A DNA stretch of 64,000 nucleotides from Escherichia coli (GCA_021307345.1 CP089930.1:3720001-3784000), one strand, 5' to 3'. Positions 42,738-54,254 are shown, counted from the stretch's first letter. The notes: generated by a model not told the origin, from the letters alone. Numbers and translations are program-made.

Positions 42738-43061
42738 TTATTGATAAGTCGAGGGCATTAAATTTTGGCACTGATACGACAGCGTAAATTCCGTATTCAG
42801 GCATAACGATCCCGCAAACAGACTACAGTTACTTACAGGTTGCCCAAACGCAATAGCGCGGGTAAACCCTGCGTGCTGACATGCGCGTTCCGCTATTCTT
42901 TGATTAAGATAGCTGTCAGTACGGGCGTGTTGTAAAAATGCCTGATTATAAACGAGGCGCACAATACCGCTCGTGACATTAACTTCGCTCAATTGAGCCT
43001 GACGAGTTACGGTGCAGCCCGCTAATGTTAAAAGTGAAAAAATAAATATCAGATGTTTCAT
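42738..43061 (-). CDS. yecR: Lipoprotein YecR
   Basis: 107 residues. The signal peptide ends in LTLAGC, so Cys16 should be lipidated. The mature part has a further Cys set (ERACQHAG, SNCSLFAGSLCLN, YQCQN), likely disulfide-bonded. In E. coli yecR belongs to the FlhDC/FliA regulon but its role is unknown. Expression with the flagellar regulon is therefore inferred. Confidence 0.93.
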   Translation of the reverse strand: MKHLIFIFSLLTLAGCTVTRQAQLSEVNVTSGIVRLVYNQAFLQHARTDSYLNQRIAERACQHAGFTRAIAFGQPVSNCSLFAGSLCLNTEFTLSYQCQNLMPSTYQ

Positions 43062-43226
43062 GTCACGGCCTGAAGAGGGAGAAGAAACTGGTATTGTACC
43101 CGCGCGCAGTACCAGGTTATGGACAGAAAAGACGACGGATCGGTGCTATTCCTTGCTTTTCCCAGAAGTCAGGCGCTTTATGGGGACTTTGTGGTTATCA
43201 ATTTCATAACATTAAAGGGGTATTTA

Positions 43227-43242
43227 TGTGATGCAGATCACA
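43227..43242 (+). promoter_or_regulatory. CRP site in the azuC promoter
   Basis: TGTGATGCAGATCACA is a perfect inverted repeat of the CRP half-site TGTGA-N6-TCACA. It lies upstream of a TATTAT -10 (43271-43276) and the azuC ATG at 43325, as expected for the glucose-sensitive azuC gene. Confidence 0.9.
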
Positions 43243-43324
43243 TAAAGATTGATTTTTGCGATGGATGTCATATTATAAGCGCAAAGACGATAACACCTGC
43301 ATAACAAATGGTCGGAGTACCTCG

Positions 43325-43411
43325 ATGAAACTACGCAAAATCCTGAAAAGCATGTTTGATAACTATTGCAAGACGTTCAAAGACGTACCGCCAGGCAATA
43401 TGTTCAGATAA
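43325..43411 (+). CDS. azuC: Small membrane-associated protein AzuC
   Basis: 28 residues, MKLRKILKSMFDNYCKTFKD then VPPGNMFR, matching E. coli AzuC with Asp where I recall Asn at position 12. It is an amphipathic, basic peptide known to associate with the inner membrane and to interact with GlpD. GGAGTACCTCG precedes the ATG. It lies within the AzuCR RNA. Confidence 0.92.
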   Translation: MKLRKILKSMFDNYCKTFKDVPPGNMFR

Positions 43412-43412
43412 C

Positions 43413-43440
43413 AAAAAAACCTGCTTCGGCAGGTTTTTTT
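43413..43440 (+). terminator. Terminator of azuC
   Basis: AACCTGC / GCAGGTT around a TTCG tetraloop, with A7 before and T7 after. Confidence 0.95.
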
Positions 43441-43526
43441 GTGCCCTGGTGATGGCGGATGTGACTATCGCTGTGGAGGGGAAGCCGCTACTATAGCGGC
43501 TTTCAAAAAGCTATCAGGAGTTTACA

Positions 43527-43778
43527 ATGTCCCAGCCGCTGAATGCCGATCAGGAACTGGTCTCTGATGTTGTCGCTTGCCAGTTGGTAATCAAACAAAT
43601 TCTCGACGTACTCGATGTGATCGCACCTGTTGAGTTGCGTGAAAAAATGTCCAGCCAGTTGAAGAATATCGATTTTACTAACCATCCCGCCGCAGCCGAT
43701 CCGGTAACGATGCGCGCTATCCAAAAAGCCATCGCGCTGATTGAACTGAAATTTACTCCGCAAGGTGAATCCCATTAA
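43527..43778 (+). CDS. yecJ: Conserved small protein YecJ (DUF2766)
   Basis: 83 residues, soluble, helical, no recognised motif or known function. AGGAG precedes the ATG. The position between azuC and ftnB is as in E. coli. Confidence 0.92.
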   Translation: MSQPLNADQELVSDVVACQLVIKQILDVLDVIAPVELREKMSSQLKNIDFTNHPAAADPVTMRAIQKAIALIELKFTPQGESH

Positions 43779-43815
43779 AAAAACCGCTGCTTCAAAGTAT
43801 GAAGCAGCGGCTTTC
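43777..43815. terminator. Bidirectional terminator between yecJ and ftnB
   Basis: ACCGCTGCTTCA / TGAAGCAGCGG stem with a 5-nt loop; A-rich on the left and CTTTCTC on the right. It lies between convergent genes. Confidence 0.85.
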
Positions 43816-43861
43816 TCAAAATTATTTGTATCCGGCGCATGTTTTAAAGCGCCGAACATGA

Positions 43862-44365
43862 TTAATGTATCTGATGCGATACGACATTAAGAACATGCTG
43901 GTCGGTCTGGACAGGGCACATACCGGCAAGTTTCGCGCTGCGTACTTCATCAAGAATGGTCTGCAACAACAGACCATCGTGCTGCTGTTCTTTTTCCAGA
44001 TCGCGCAGGAAATCGACGGTAGAATCATCATTCAATTCTTTAGCTTCATCGGCTAATTGTGACAGCTTGCTTGAACGCTGCTCATATTCTTCCATCGTCT
44101 TTTGGAAGAGTTCTTCCAGGGAGTTAAGCTTTTCTCCTGGTACATCGATAGCTTTAACGATGGGAGTTGCTCCGATACTTTTCATAAAGTTAAACATGCG
44201 CATCATTTGCGTCACGTTACTTTGTGCCTGGGCGCGAAGGAAAGTAGCGGTGCCATTCAGACTTTGTTCAGAACACCATTTGCTCAGGTGAAGGTAGAGA
44301 TTGGATGCATAAAACTCGCGGTTCATTTGGGTGTTGAGTTTGAGAAGCATTCCAGTGGTTGCCAT
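43862..44365 (-). CDS. ftnB: Ferritin-like protein FtnB
   Basis: 167 residues, ferritin fold. Compared with FtnA in this window, the ligand segment AQEEMTHM is replaced by AQSNVTQM, so the ferroxidase Glu-Glu and His are missing. It therefore cannot oxidise iron by the usual centre. In Salmonella FtnB helps repair oxidised iron-sulfur clusters. Convergent with yecJ. Confidence 0.95.
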   Translation of the reverse strand: MATTGMLLKLNTQMNREFYASNLYLHLSKWCSEQSLNGTATFLRAQAQSNVTQMMRMFNFMKSIGATPIVKAIDVPGEKLNSLEELFQKTMEEYEQRSSKLSQLADEAKELNDDSTVDFLRDLEKEQQHDGLLLQTILDEVRSAKLAGMCPVQTDQHVLNVVSHQIH

Positions 44366-45155
44366 ACCTAATATCCTTATATCCAGAAGACGTGAGGTGC
44401 AAGATGAATCAAAACACCGTAATTACTGATTGCAGAATAATTCCTTTCTGCATGTCCAAAATGTGATCGTGGAGTCAATTCTGACGATGATCTGAAATAA
44501 GCATAACGTCTGAACGGATATAAGAAAATCCTTAAATCACCAGATTTATATTTTTTTACATTTCATTGATGAGAACAATTAGTTTGCAATAATTCCTAAT
44601 GCGCTGTGTTGGTATATCTCATTGATATTGAAATAAATTATTAATAACATGATGATGTTTTGATATTTTAAGATATTTTTTTAGTTATGCGATGATGCTC
44701 TCATTATAGCGTTACCCTTAATTAATAAGGGGGGTGATAATTAATGTGGAAATTGATTGTTGCAAGGATTAGAGACTTCATCCTCCTTTCACTATTCAGC
44801 GTAAATGAACAACCTCTTACCCGGTAATAATTAGATTAAAAAAAGACACTCCCAGCCTCTCAACGCATACCACAAGGATTTCCAGGCTAATGTCATGGAT
44901 TATTCTGCTAATGCCTTTTTGATTTGTCAGACAATTACCGTTTCCAGTATGTCATTTCTCGCTGAATTTATGCACGTTCTCACTGTAATTCTGCTATGTG
45001 ATATTGCTCTCCTATGGAGAATTAATTTCTCGCTAAAACTATGCCAACACAGTCAATTATCTTTTCGCTAAAGGTAATGCTTTGTTTTCCGATTGAATTA
45101 ACAAAAGTTCTTAGTTTTTGCCCTACACAAAATGACGCTAAAGCTGGAGATAACC
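44366..45155. promoter_or_regulatory. ftnB-araF intergenic region with araFGH control sites
   Basis: 790 bp with no gene. The left two-thirds are AT-rich and unassigned, and carry the ftnB promoter. The right part holds AraC-type repeats upstream of araF. A weak CRP-like TGTGA-N6-TCTCC lies near 44996. GGAGATAACC precedes the araF start. Confidence 0.7.
44954..45080 (+). promoter_or_regulatory. Array of AraC half-site repeats upstream of araF
   Basis: Two copies of ATTTCTCGCT...TATGC (44954-44973 and 45025-45044) and a more distant one, CTTTTCGCTAAAGGTAATGC (45061-45080), lie in the same orientation. The core TCGCTAAA...ATGC resembles the AraC half-site (TAGCN7TCCATA-type). The last copy is nearest the promoter. 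Arabinose-dependent activation of araFGH by AraC is established; the exact use of each copy is inferred. Confidence 0.6.
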
Positions 45156-46145
45156 ATGCACAAATTTACTAAAGCTCTTGCAGCCATTGGTCTGGCTGCC
45201 GTTATGTCACAATCCGCTATGGCGGAAAACCTGAAACTCGGTTTCCTGGTAAAGCAACCAGAAGAGCCGTGGTTCCAGACCGAATGGAAGTTTGCCGATA
45301 AAGCCGGGAAAGATTTAGGGTTTGACGTTATTAAGATTGCCGTGCCGGATGGCGAAAAGACGCTGAACGCCATCGACAGTCTGGCTGCCAGCGGTGCGAA
45401 AGGGTTTGTCATTTGTACGCCAGACCCGAAACTGGGTTCCGCAATTGTGGCGAAAGCACGTGGCTATGGTATGAAAGTGATTGCCGTGGATGACCAGTTT
45501 GTAAATGCCAAGGGTAAGCCGATGGATACCGTGCCGCTGGTGATGATGGCGGCGACCAAAATTGGTGAGCGTCAGGGCCAGGAACTGTATAAAGAGATGC
45601 AAAAACGTGGTTGGGACGTAAAAGAAAGTGCCGTAATGGCGATTACTGCCAACGAACTGGATACCGCTCGTCGCCGTACCACGGGGTCTATGGACGCGCT
45701 GAAAGCCGCCGGATTCCCGGAAAAACAAATATATCAGGTTCCCACCAAATCTAACGACATCCCTGGGGCATTTGACGCCGCCAACTCCATGCTGGTTCAG
45801 CATCCTGAAGTTAAACACTGGTTGATTGTCGGGATGAACGACAGCACCGTGCTGGGCGGTGTACGAGCAACGGAAGGTCAGGGCTTTAAAGCGGCGGACA
45901 TCATTGGTATCGGTATCAATGGGGTGGATGCGGTGAGTGAGCTGTCCAAAGCGCAGGCTACCGGTTTCTACGGTTCACTCCTGCCAAGTCCGGACGTACA
46001 TGGCTATAAATCCAGCGAAATGCTCTACAACTGGGTAGCGAAAGACGTAGAACCACCAAAATTCACTGAAGTTACCGATGTAGTTCTGATTACGCGCGAC
46101 AACTTTAAAGAAGAACTGGAGAAAAAAGGTTTAGGCGGTAAGTAA
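45156..46145 (+). CDS. araF: L-arabinose-binding periplasmic protein AraF
   Basis: 329 residues from ATG 45156 (upstream ATG 45132 lacks a good ribosome site). The signal peptide (about 1-23, ending AMA) is followed by a ribose/galactose-type binding fold. The hinge (GIGINGVDAV) and sugar-contacting segment (QPEEPWFQTEWKFAD) are conserved. It delivers arabinose to AraGH. First gene of araFGH. Confidence 0.98.
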   Translation: MHKFTKALAAIGLAAVMSQSAMAENLKLGFLVKQPEEPWFQTEWKFADKAGKDLGFDVIKIAVPDGEKTLNAIDSLAASGAKGFVICTPDPKLGSAIVAKARGYGMKVIAVDDQFVNAKGKPMDTVPLVMMAATKIGERQGQELYKEMQKRGWDVKESAVMAITANELDTARRRTTGSMDALKAAGFPEKQIYQVPTKSNDIPGAFDAANSMLVQHPEVKHWLIVGMNDSTVLGGVRATEGQGFKAADIIGIGINGVDAVSELSKAQATGFYGSLLPSPDVHGYKSSEMLYNWVAKDVEPPKFTEVTDVVLITRDNFKEELEKKGLGGK

Positions 46146-46218
46146 TCTGCCGTAAAAATTCCCCTCTGCCTTTATTGTGCAGAGGGGGTGTGAAAGACCA
46201 GTGATTCACGGAGACGTT

Positions 46219-47733
46219 ATGCAACAGTCTACCCCGTATCTCTCATTTCGCGGCATTGGTAAAACTTTCCCCGGCGTTAAGGCGTTGACGGATATTAGTT
46301 TTGACTGCTATGCCGGTCAGGTTCATGCGTTGATGGGTGAAAATGGCGCAGGAAAATCAACACTCTTAAAAATCCTTAGCGGAAACTATGCGCCAACCAC
46401 GGGTTCTGTAGTGATTAATGGACAAGAAATGTCCTTTTCCGACACGACCACTGCGCTTAACGCGGGCGTGGCGATTATTTACCAGGAACTGCATCTCGTG
46501 CCGGAAATGACCGTCGCGGAAAATATTTATCTCGGCCAGCTTCCCCATAAAGGCGGCATTGTAAATCGTTCACTGCTGAATTATGAAGCAGGTTTACAAC
46601 TCAAACATCTGGGTATGGATATTGACCCGGCTACGCCGCTGAAATATCTCTCCATTGGTCAGTGGCAGATGGTTGAAATTGCCAAAGCTCTGGCGCGTAA
46701 CGCCAAAATTATCGCCTTTGATGAGCCAACCAGCTCCCTGTCTGCCCGTGAAATCGACAATCTTTTCCGCGTTATTCGTGAGCTACGAAAAGAGGGGCGG
46801 GTGATCTTATACGTTTCTCACCGTATGGAAGAAATATTTGCTCTCAGCGATGCCATCACCGTCTTTAAAGATGGACGTTACGTCAAAACTTTCACCGATA
46901 TGCAGCAGATTAACCACGACGTTCTGGTACAGGCGATGGTCGGTCGCGATATCGGCGATATCTACGGCTGGCAACCGCGTAGCTATGGTGAGGAGCGATT
47001 GCGCCTGGATGCAGTTAAGGCGCCAGGCGTGCGTACGCCAATAAGCCTGACCGTTCGCAGTGGTGAAATTGTTGGTCTGTTTGGTCTGGTGGGGGCTGGA
47101 CGCAGCGAATTAATGAAAGGCATGTTTGGTGGTACGCAAATCACCGCCGGTCAGGTTTATATCGACCAAAAGCCGATTGATATTCGCAAGCCGGGTCACG
47201 CCATTGCCGCTGGCATGATGCTCTGTCCGGAAGATCGCAAAGCGGAAGGTATTATTCCGGTGCATTCCGTTCGTGACAATATCAACATCAGTGCCCGTCG
47301 CAAACATGTGCTTGGTGGTTGTGTGATCAATAACGGCTGGGAAGCGAATAATGCTGATCACCATATTCGTTCGCTCAATATCAAAACGCCGGGAGCGGAG
47401 CAATTAATCATGAATCTCTCCGGTGGTAATCAGCAGAAAGCCATTCTGGGGCGTTGGTTATCGGAAGAGATGAAGGTCATTTTGCTGGATGAACCTACGC
47501 GCGGTATTGATGTGGGAGCCAAGCACGAAATATATAACGTGATTTATGCGCTGGCGGCGCAGGGCGTGGCGGTGCTGTTTGCCTCCAGCGATCTGCCCGA
47601 AGTCCTCGGCGTTGCCGACCGTATTATCGTCATGCGTGAAGGTGAAATCGCGGGTGAATTGCTACACGAGCAGGCAGATGAGCGTCAGGCACTAAGCCTT
47701 GCTATGCCTAAAGTCAGCCAGGCAGTTGCCTGA
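46219..47733 (+). CDS. araG: L-arabinose ABC transporter ATPase AraG
   Basis: 504 residues from ATG 46219, a fused double ATPase. The first half has Walker [12 protein letters not shown] and Walker [14 protein letters not shown]. The second half has the degenerate Walker [12 protein letters not shown], signature [11 protein letters not shown] and [12 protein letters not shown]. Only the first site is expected to be fully active, as in related sugar importers. It lies 73 nt after araF, with a possible hairpin (CCCCTCTGCC / GTGCAGAGGGGG) in the gap that could set unequal expression. Confidence 0.97.
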   Translation: MQQSTPYLSFRGIGKTFPGVKALTDISFDCYAGQVHALMGENGAGKSTLLKILSGNYAPTTGSVVINGQEMSFSDTTTALNAGVAIIYQELHLVPEMTVAENIYLGQLPHKGGIVNRSLLNYEAGLQLKHLGMDIDPATPLKYLSIGQWQMVEIAKALARNAKIIAFDEPTSSLSAREIDNLFRVIRELRKEGRVILYVSHRMEEIFALSDAITVFKDGRYVKTFTDMQQINHDVLVQAMVGRDIGDIYGWQPRSYGEERLRLDAVKAPGVRTPISLTVRSGEIVGLFGLVGAGRSELMKGMFGGTQITAGQVYIDQKPIDIRKPGHAIAAGMMLCPEDRKAEGIIPVHSVRDNINISARRKHVLGGCVINNGWEANNADHHIRSLNIKTPGAEQLIMNLSGGNQQKAILGRWLSEEMKVILLDEPTRGIDVGAKHEIYNVIYALAAQGVAVLFASSDLPEVLGVADRIIVMREGEIAGELLHEQADERQALSLAMPKVSQAVA

Positions 47734-47744
47734 GTAAGGAGAGT

Positions 47745-48734
47745 ATGATGTCTTCTGTTTCTACATCGGGTTCTGGTGCATCTAAGTCGTCATTCAGCTT
47801 CGGGCGTATCTGGGATCAGTACGGTATGCTGGTGGTGTTTGCGGTGCTGTTTATCGCCTGTGCCATTTTTGTCCCGAACTTTGCCACCTTCATTAATATG
47901 AAAGGGCTGGGGCTGGCAATCTCCATGTCGGGGATGGTGGCGTGCGGCATGTTGTTCTGTCTCGCGTCGGGTGACTTTGACCTTTCTGTTGCTTCGGTAA
48001 TTGCCTGTGCAGGTGTTACTACGGCGGTGGTTATCAATCTGACCGAAAGCCTGTGGATAGGCGTGGCGGCAGGTTTGCTGCTGGGCGTCCTCTGCGGTCT
48101 GGTGAATGGTTTTGTTATCGCCAAACTTAAAATTAACGCTTTGATTACCACGCTGGCGACGATGCAGATTGTCCGTGGTCTGGCGTATATTATCTCCGAC
48201 GGTAAAGCGGTCGGTATCGAAGATGAAAGTTTCTTTGCTCTCGGTTATGCCAACTGGTTCGGCCTGCCTGCGCCAATCTGGCTCACTGTCGCTTGCCTGA
48301 TAATCTTTGGCTTGCTGCTGAACAAAACTACCTTTGGTCGTAATACGCTGGCGATTGGCGGTAACGAAGAGGCCGCGCGTCTGGCAGGTGTACCGGTTGT
48401 CCGCACCAAAATCATTATCTTTGTTCTCTCTGGTCTGGTATCGGCGATTGCCGGGATTGTTCTGGCTTCGCGCATGACCAGCGGTCAGCCGATGACCTCG
48501 ATTGGCTATGAGTTGATTGTTATCTCAGCCTGCGTTTTAGGTGGCGTTTCTCTGAAAGGTGGCATCGGAAAAATCTCATATGTGGTGGCGGGTATCTTAA
48601 TTTTAGGTACTGTAGAAAATGCTATGAACCTGCTCAATATTTCTCCTTTCGCGCAGTACGTGGTTCGTGGCTTAATCCTGCTGGCGGCGGTGATCTTCGA
48701 CCGTTACAAGCAAAAAGCGAAACGCACTGTTTGA
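47745..48734 (+). CDS. araH: L-arabinose ABC transporter permease AraH
   Basis: 329 residues, about ten membrane helices, branched sugar permease family (RbsC-like). The cytoplasmic loop TFGRNTLAIGGNEEAARLAGVPV binds AraG. Two Met codons in a row occur at the start. Last gene of the operon, 11 nt after araG. Confidence 0.97.
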   Translation: MMSSVSTSGSGASKSSFSFGRIWDQYGMLVVFAVLFIACAIFVPNFATFINMKGLGLAISMSGMVACGMLFCLASGDFDLSVASVIACAGVTTAVVINLTESLWIGVAAGLLLGVLCGLVNGFVIAKLKINALITTLATMQIVRGLAYIISDGKAVGIEDESFFALGYANWFGLPAPIWLTVACLIIFGLLLNKTTFGRNTLAIGGNEEAARLAGVPVVRTKIIIFVLSGLVSAIAGIVLASRMTSGQPMTSIGYELIVISACVLGGVSLKGGIGKISYVVAGILILGTVENAMNLLNISPFAQYVVRGLILLAAVIFDRYKQKAKRTV

Positions 48735-48772
48735 TGCTTTTTTCCGCAAAAATTTAGCCCTTTTTTCCTCCA

Positions 48773-48808
48773 CAGCCAGCCGCCACAACGGCTGGCTGTT
48801 CTTTTTTG
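48773..48808 (+). terminator. Terminator of araFGH
   Basis: CAGCCAGCCG / CGGCTGGCTG, a 10-bp perfect stem with a 6-nt loop, followed by TTCTTTTTTG. Confidence 0.93.
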
Positions 48809-48833
48809 CAAATGGCGAGCTACGTCACACTGT

Positions 48834-48840
48834 CTATACT
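48834..48840 (+). promoter_or_regulatory. RpoS-type -10 element of otsBA
   Basis: CTATACT preceded by TGT and followed by TAC resembles the sigma-S-preferred extended -10. It is 57 bp before the otsB start. otsBA is a known RpoS target in stationary phase and osmotic stress. Confidence 0.65.
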
Positions 48841-48876
48841 TACATGTCTGTAAAGCGCGTTCTGCGCGAACTATAA

Positions 48877-51100
<2,224 letters not shown>

Positions 51101-51106
51101 TGGCAG

Positions 51107-51535
51107 TTAATCTCCCTTAAGCGGAACCAGTAGTACATCGACCTCGCTTGAGGCAATCACACTTTTCGCTGAGCAGGATGCTCGCGAAAAGAAACTGTGG
51201 TTATGATTGCCGCAAATCACCAAATCGAATTTATGCTTACGGCACACTGCCAGAATATGTTCGCTTAACTCACCGTAAGCAATAAATGTCTCTTCTACCG
51301 GATATCCCGCATCCTTTATTAATTTATCAAGAAAGTTTTGTGTTTCTTCATGCATCACGCTGCGTAAATCTTCAAGCATCGGTGCGGCTAATTGATTGAA
51401 GATTTCCGGGTCGGAAGCGAGAGTGATCAAACTTATGCGCCCATTAACCGGACGGGCGATAGAGACCGCTTTTGTCAACAGTTGCTGGCTTTCTGGCGAG
51501 ACAGCTACAGCAACAAGAACATTGGTATAGCTCAT
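51107..51535 (-). CDS. uspC: Universal stress protein UspC
   Basis: 142 residues, UspA-class fold (SYTNVLVAVAVSPESQQLL ... VICGNHNHSFFSRASCSAKSVI). In E. coli it affects motility and supports the KdpDE scaffold under salt stress. It is convergent with otsA, 6 nt apart, and divergent from flhDC. Confidence 0.95.
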   Translation of the reverse strand: MSYTNVLVAVAVSPESQQLLTKAVSIARPVNGRISLITLASDPEIFNQLAAPMLEDLRSVMHEETQNFLDKLIKDAGYPVEETFIAYGELSEHILAVCRKHKFDLVICGNHNHSFFSRASCSAKSVIASSEVDVLLVPLKGD

Positions 51536-52034
51536 AACCTGCTCCTTATTCTGTGAACTTCAGGTGTTATTACAGCTTTACTCTGAATGAGGCATTGATG
51601 CAATAACAACTCAGTCAAAAAGGTAAATATTAGGCTGGTTACTAGTAAGAATAATTAATTAGTGCCGCAATGTTATTATGCGATCGCCAGTATGGCTGTA
51701 AGAAGTAAAATTATCTATTTTCCTTATAAAACAAATGGTTAATGTTTGAAAAACATTTATATAACATTTGAGGGGTTCTCGGCTTTATTTTCACTTGAAC
51801 TGGGTCATGTTATGTAACTCTCTGTTTGAAAATAAGTTATGGAGGATAAATAAATTTATTTCATACATAACAGATGGTTATTTACGGTGATTTATATTAA
51901 CAGTGCGCAACATAATAATTTTATGCCTCTACTTCATTTTTGAAGCCAGAGGCGCTGAAAAACTTTTTAACAGAATGAAATATCATCAAAACAAAAGTAT
52001 GACTTATACATTAATGTTAAGTAATTGAGTGTTT

Positions 52035-52054
52035 TGTGTGATCTGAGTCACACA
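52035..52054 (+). promoter_or_regulatory. CRP site of flhDC
   Basis: TGTGTGATCTGAGTCACACA contains TGTGA-N6-TCACA with symmetrical flanks, matching the CRP consensus at the position known to activate flhDC. Confidence 0.9.
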
Positions 52055-52119
52055 TTATCGAAAATCGCAGCGTCGCTCCGTTGTATGTGTGAGTGGTGAC
52101 GAGTATAGTTGCGTCGAAT

Positions 52120-52133
52120 TAGGAAAAATCTTA
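52120..52133 (+). promoter_or_regulatory. RcsAB box of flhDC
   Basis: TAGGAAAAATCTTA is identical to the RcsAB box reported for E. coli flhDC, just downstream of the transcription start. Binding of RcsA-RcsB here represses motility. The partner gene rcsA is also in this window. Confidence 0.92.
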
Positions 52134-52311
52134 GTTAAGTGTAAAAAACACTATTCTCTGTAAGGGATTGTTTCATCGCTTACGATGTTTGTGTTTTTTC
52201 GTTGATCGCAACTATTCCATGGTTATTTACTTTTTACCGGGATTTCCCGGCGACATCACGGGGTGCGGTGATACCGCATAAAAATAAAGTTAGTTATTCT
52301 GGATGGGAATA

Positions 52312-52662
52312 ATGCATACCTCCGAGTTGCTGAAACATATTTATGACATCAATTTGTCATATTTACTTCTTGCACAACGTCTGATCGTTCAGGACAAAGC
52401 GTCCGCCATGTTTCGTCTCGGTATTAATGAAGAAATGGCAACAACGTTAGCGACGCTGACGCTTCCGCAAATGGTTAAACTGGCAGAAACCAATCAACTG
52501 ATTTGTCATTTCCGCTTTGACAGCCACCAGACTATTAATCAGTTGACGCAGGATTCCCGCGTTGACGATCTCCAGCAAGTTCATACCGGTATCATGCTCT
52601 CTACACGTTTGTTGAATGATGTTAATCAGCCCGAAGAAGTGCTGCGTAAAAAAAGGGCCTGA
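52312..52662 (+). CDS. flhD: Flagellar master regulator FlhD
   Basis: 116 residues from ATG 52312; an ATG three codons upstream (52303) gives the 119-residue version sometimes annotated. All-helical; residues around [21 protein letters not shown] form the dimer, with a helix-turn-helix-like C-terminal part. FlhD4C2 activates class 2 flagellar promoters, including fliE, fliF, fliL, fliA and flhB here. 2 nt before flhC. Confidence 0.98.
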   Translation: MHTSELLKHIYDINLSYLLLAQRLIVQDKASAMFRLGINEEMATTLATLTLPQMVKLAETNQLICHFRFDSHQTINQLTQDSRVDDLQQVHTGIMLSTRLLNDVNQPEEVLRKKRA

Positions 52663-52664
52663 TA

Positions 52665-53243
52665 ATGAGTGAAAAAAGCATTGTTCAGGAAGCCCGGGAT
52701 ATTCAGCTGGCAATGGAATTGATCACCCTCGGTGCTCGTTTGCAGATGCTGGAAAGTGAAACACAATTAAGTCGCGGACGCCTGATCAAACTCTATAAAG
52801 AACTGCGCGGAAGTCCGCCGCCGAAAGGTATGCTGCCATTCTCCACCGACTGGTTTATGACCTGGGAACAAAATGTTCATGCGTCGATGTTTTGTAATGC
52901 ATGGCAGTTTTTGCTGAAAACCGGGTTATGTAACGGCGTCGATGCAGTAATCAAAGCCTATCGTTTATACCTCGAACAGTGTCCGCAAGCCGAAGATGGG
53001 CCGCTGCTGGCGTTGACACGCGCCTGGACACTGGTGCGATTTGTTGAAAGTGGTTTACTACAACTTTCCAGTTGCAAGTGCTGCGGCGGTAATTTTATCA
53101 CCCATGCCCATCAGCCTGTTGGCAGCTTTGCCTGCAGCTTATGTCAGCCGCCATCACGAGCGGTAAAAAGACGTAAACTTTCTCAAGACCCTGCCGATAT
53201 TATCCCTCAACTGCTGGATGAACAGAGAGTACAGGCTGTTTAA
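52665..53243 (+). CDS. flhC: Flagellar master regulator FlhC
   Basis: 192 residues. Four Cys (CKCCGGNF, about 137-140, and CSLC, about 157-160) form the zinc site that holds the DNA-binding fold. It combines with FlhD in a D4C2 hexamer. Its 3' end contains the sigma-28 promoter for motA. FliT (20.4 kb) and other anti-FlhDC factors act on it. Confidence 0.98.
   Translation: MSEKSIVQEARDIQLAMELITLGARLQMLESETQLSRGRLIKLYKELRGSPPPKGMLPFSTDWFMTWEQNVHASMFCNAWQFLLKTGLCNGVDAVIKAYRLYLEQCPQAEDGPLLALTRAWTLVRFVESGLLQLSSCKCCGGNFITHAHQPVGSFACSLCQPPSRAVKRRKLSQDPADIIPQLLDEQRVQAV
53174..53200 (+). promoter_or_regulatory. Sigma-28 promoter inside flhC for motABcheAW / MotR
   Basis: TAAACTTT, 11-nt spacer and GCCGATAT, one mismatch from the FliA consensus. 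It lies within the last 70 bp of flhC and gives a start near 53207, about 160 nt ahead of motA. Confidence 0.9.
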
Positions 53244-53299
53244 CTCACGCGATATGGCGAAACATTCCAGCAGCGGCAACTGATTGTCGCTGCTTTTTT
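53207..53299 (+). ncRNA. motR: Probable MotR sigma-28-dependent small RNA
   Basis: Start inferred from the sigma-28 promoter, end from the hairpin AGCAGCG / CGCTGCT followed by T6 at 53269-53299. A species of about 93 nt from the motA 5' region matches the reported E. coli MotR, which advances flagellin synthesis. The motA mRNA must read through this terminator. Identity is by position and structure. Confidence 0.6.
53269..53299 (+). terminator. Terminator-like hairpin in the flhC-motA gap
   Basis: AGCAGCGGCAA / TTGTCGCTGCT with a 4-nt loop and a T6 tract, 26 bp after the flhC stop and 68 bp before motA. Confidence 0.85.
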
Positions 53300-53366
53300 C
53301 CCCGACCGTAAGTTAACGCCTGACGACTGAACATCCTGTCATGGTCAACAGTGAAAGGATGATGTC

Positions 53367-54254
53367 GTGCTTATCTTATTAGGTTACCTGGTTGTTCTCG
53401 GTACAGTTTTCGGCGGTTATTTGATGACCGGCGGAAGCCTTGGAGCACTTTATCAACCCGCTGAACTGGTGATTATTGCCGGTGCAGGTATTGGGTCGTT
53501 TATTGTCGGCAACAACGGTAAAGCCATCAAAGGCACGCTTAAGGCGCTGCCGTTACTGTTTCGCCGCTCCAAATACACCAAAGCAATGTATATGGATCTG
53601 CTGGCGCTGCTTTACCGGCTAATGGCGAAATCACGCCAGATGGGCATGTTTTCGTTGGAGCGCGATATTGAAAATCCTCGCGAGAGCGAGATCTTCGCCA
53701 GTTATCCTCGCATTATGGCTGATGCCGTCATGCTTGATTTTATTGTCGATTATCTGCGCCTGATTATTAGTGGTCACATGAATACCTTTGAAATCGAAGC
53801 TTTGATGGATGAAGAGATCGAGACTCACGAAAGCGAGGCGGAAGTCCCGGCAAACAGTCTGGCGCTGGTCGGTGACTCGCTCCCGGCATTTGGTATTGTC
53901 GCGGCTGTGATGGGAGTGGTTCACGCGCTCGGTTCGGCTGACCGACCTGCCGCCGAACTGGGGGCGTTGATTGCTCATGCGATGGTGGGGACTTTCCTCG
54001 GTATCTTATTGGCTTATGGATTTATTTCCCCGCTGGCAAGTGTTTTGCGCCAGAAAAGCGCAGAGACCAGCAAAATGATGCAGTGCGTCAAAGTCATACT
54101 GCTTTCTAATCTCAACGGTTATGCACCGCCAATTGCGGTTGAATTTGGTCGCAAAACGCTCTACTCCAGCGAGCGCCCGTCGTTCGTCGAACTGGAAGAG
54201 CACGTTCGTGCAGTGAAAAATCCGCAACAGCAGACGACAACTGAGGAAGCATGA
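53367..54254 (+). CDS. motA: Flagellar stator protein MotA
   Basis: 295 residues, GTG start preceded by AAGGATGATG. Four membrane helices (about 1-20, 33-50, 170-190, 200-222). The cytoplasmic loop between helices 2 and 3 carries the charged residues that act on FliG. With MotB it forms the proton channel of the stator. It overlaps motB by 4 nt. Confidence 0.98.
   Translation: MLILLGYLVVLGTVFGGYLMTGGSLGALYQPAELVIIAGAGIGSFIVGNNGKAIKGTLKALPLLFRRSKYTKAMYMDLLALLYRLMAKSRQMGMFSLERDIENPRESEIFASYPRIMADAVMLDFIVDYLRLIISGHMNTFEIEALMDEEIETHESEAEVPANSLALVGDSLPAFGIVAAVMGVVHALGSADRPAAELGALIAHAMVGTFLGILLAYGFISPLASVLRQKSAETSKMMQCVKVILLSNLNGYAPPIAVEFGRKTLYSSERPSFVELEEHVRAVKNPQQQTTTEEA

Larger units (their letters stand above)
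43283..43440 (+). ncRNA. azuCR: AzuCR dual-function RNA (formerly IsrB)
   Basis: The segment from the predicted start (about 43283) to the terminator matches the E. coli AzuC transcript, about 160 nt, which both encodes AzuC and acts as a base-pairing regulator of carbon-metabolism mRNAs. The 5' end is estimated from the -10 element. The terminator (43413-43440: AAAAAAACCTGC, TTCG, GCAGGTTTTTTT) is very strong. Confidence 0.75.
51536..52311. promoter_or_regulatory. uspC-flhD intergenic control region, no insertion sequence
   Basis: 776 bp, AT-rich. It contains a CRP palindrome, an RcsAB box and a long flhD leader. In many laboratory E. coli strains IS1 or IS5 lies in this region and raises motility; none is present here, so the ancestral regulatory layout is kept. 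Binding by OmpR, LrhA and others is known in E. coli but the sites cannot be placed from sequence alone. The 5' leader is also a reported target of several small RNAs. Confidence 0.85.

Noticed and set aside
43119-43304. 61-codon plus-strand frame before azuC
   Set aside because: It covers the azuC promoter and CRP palindrome, and has no ribosome-binding site or resemblance to a known protein.
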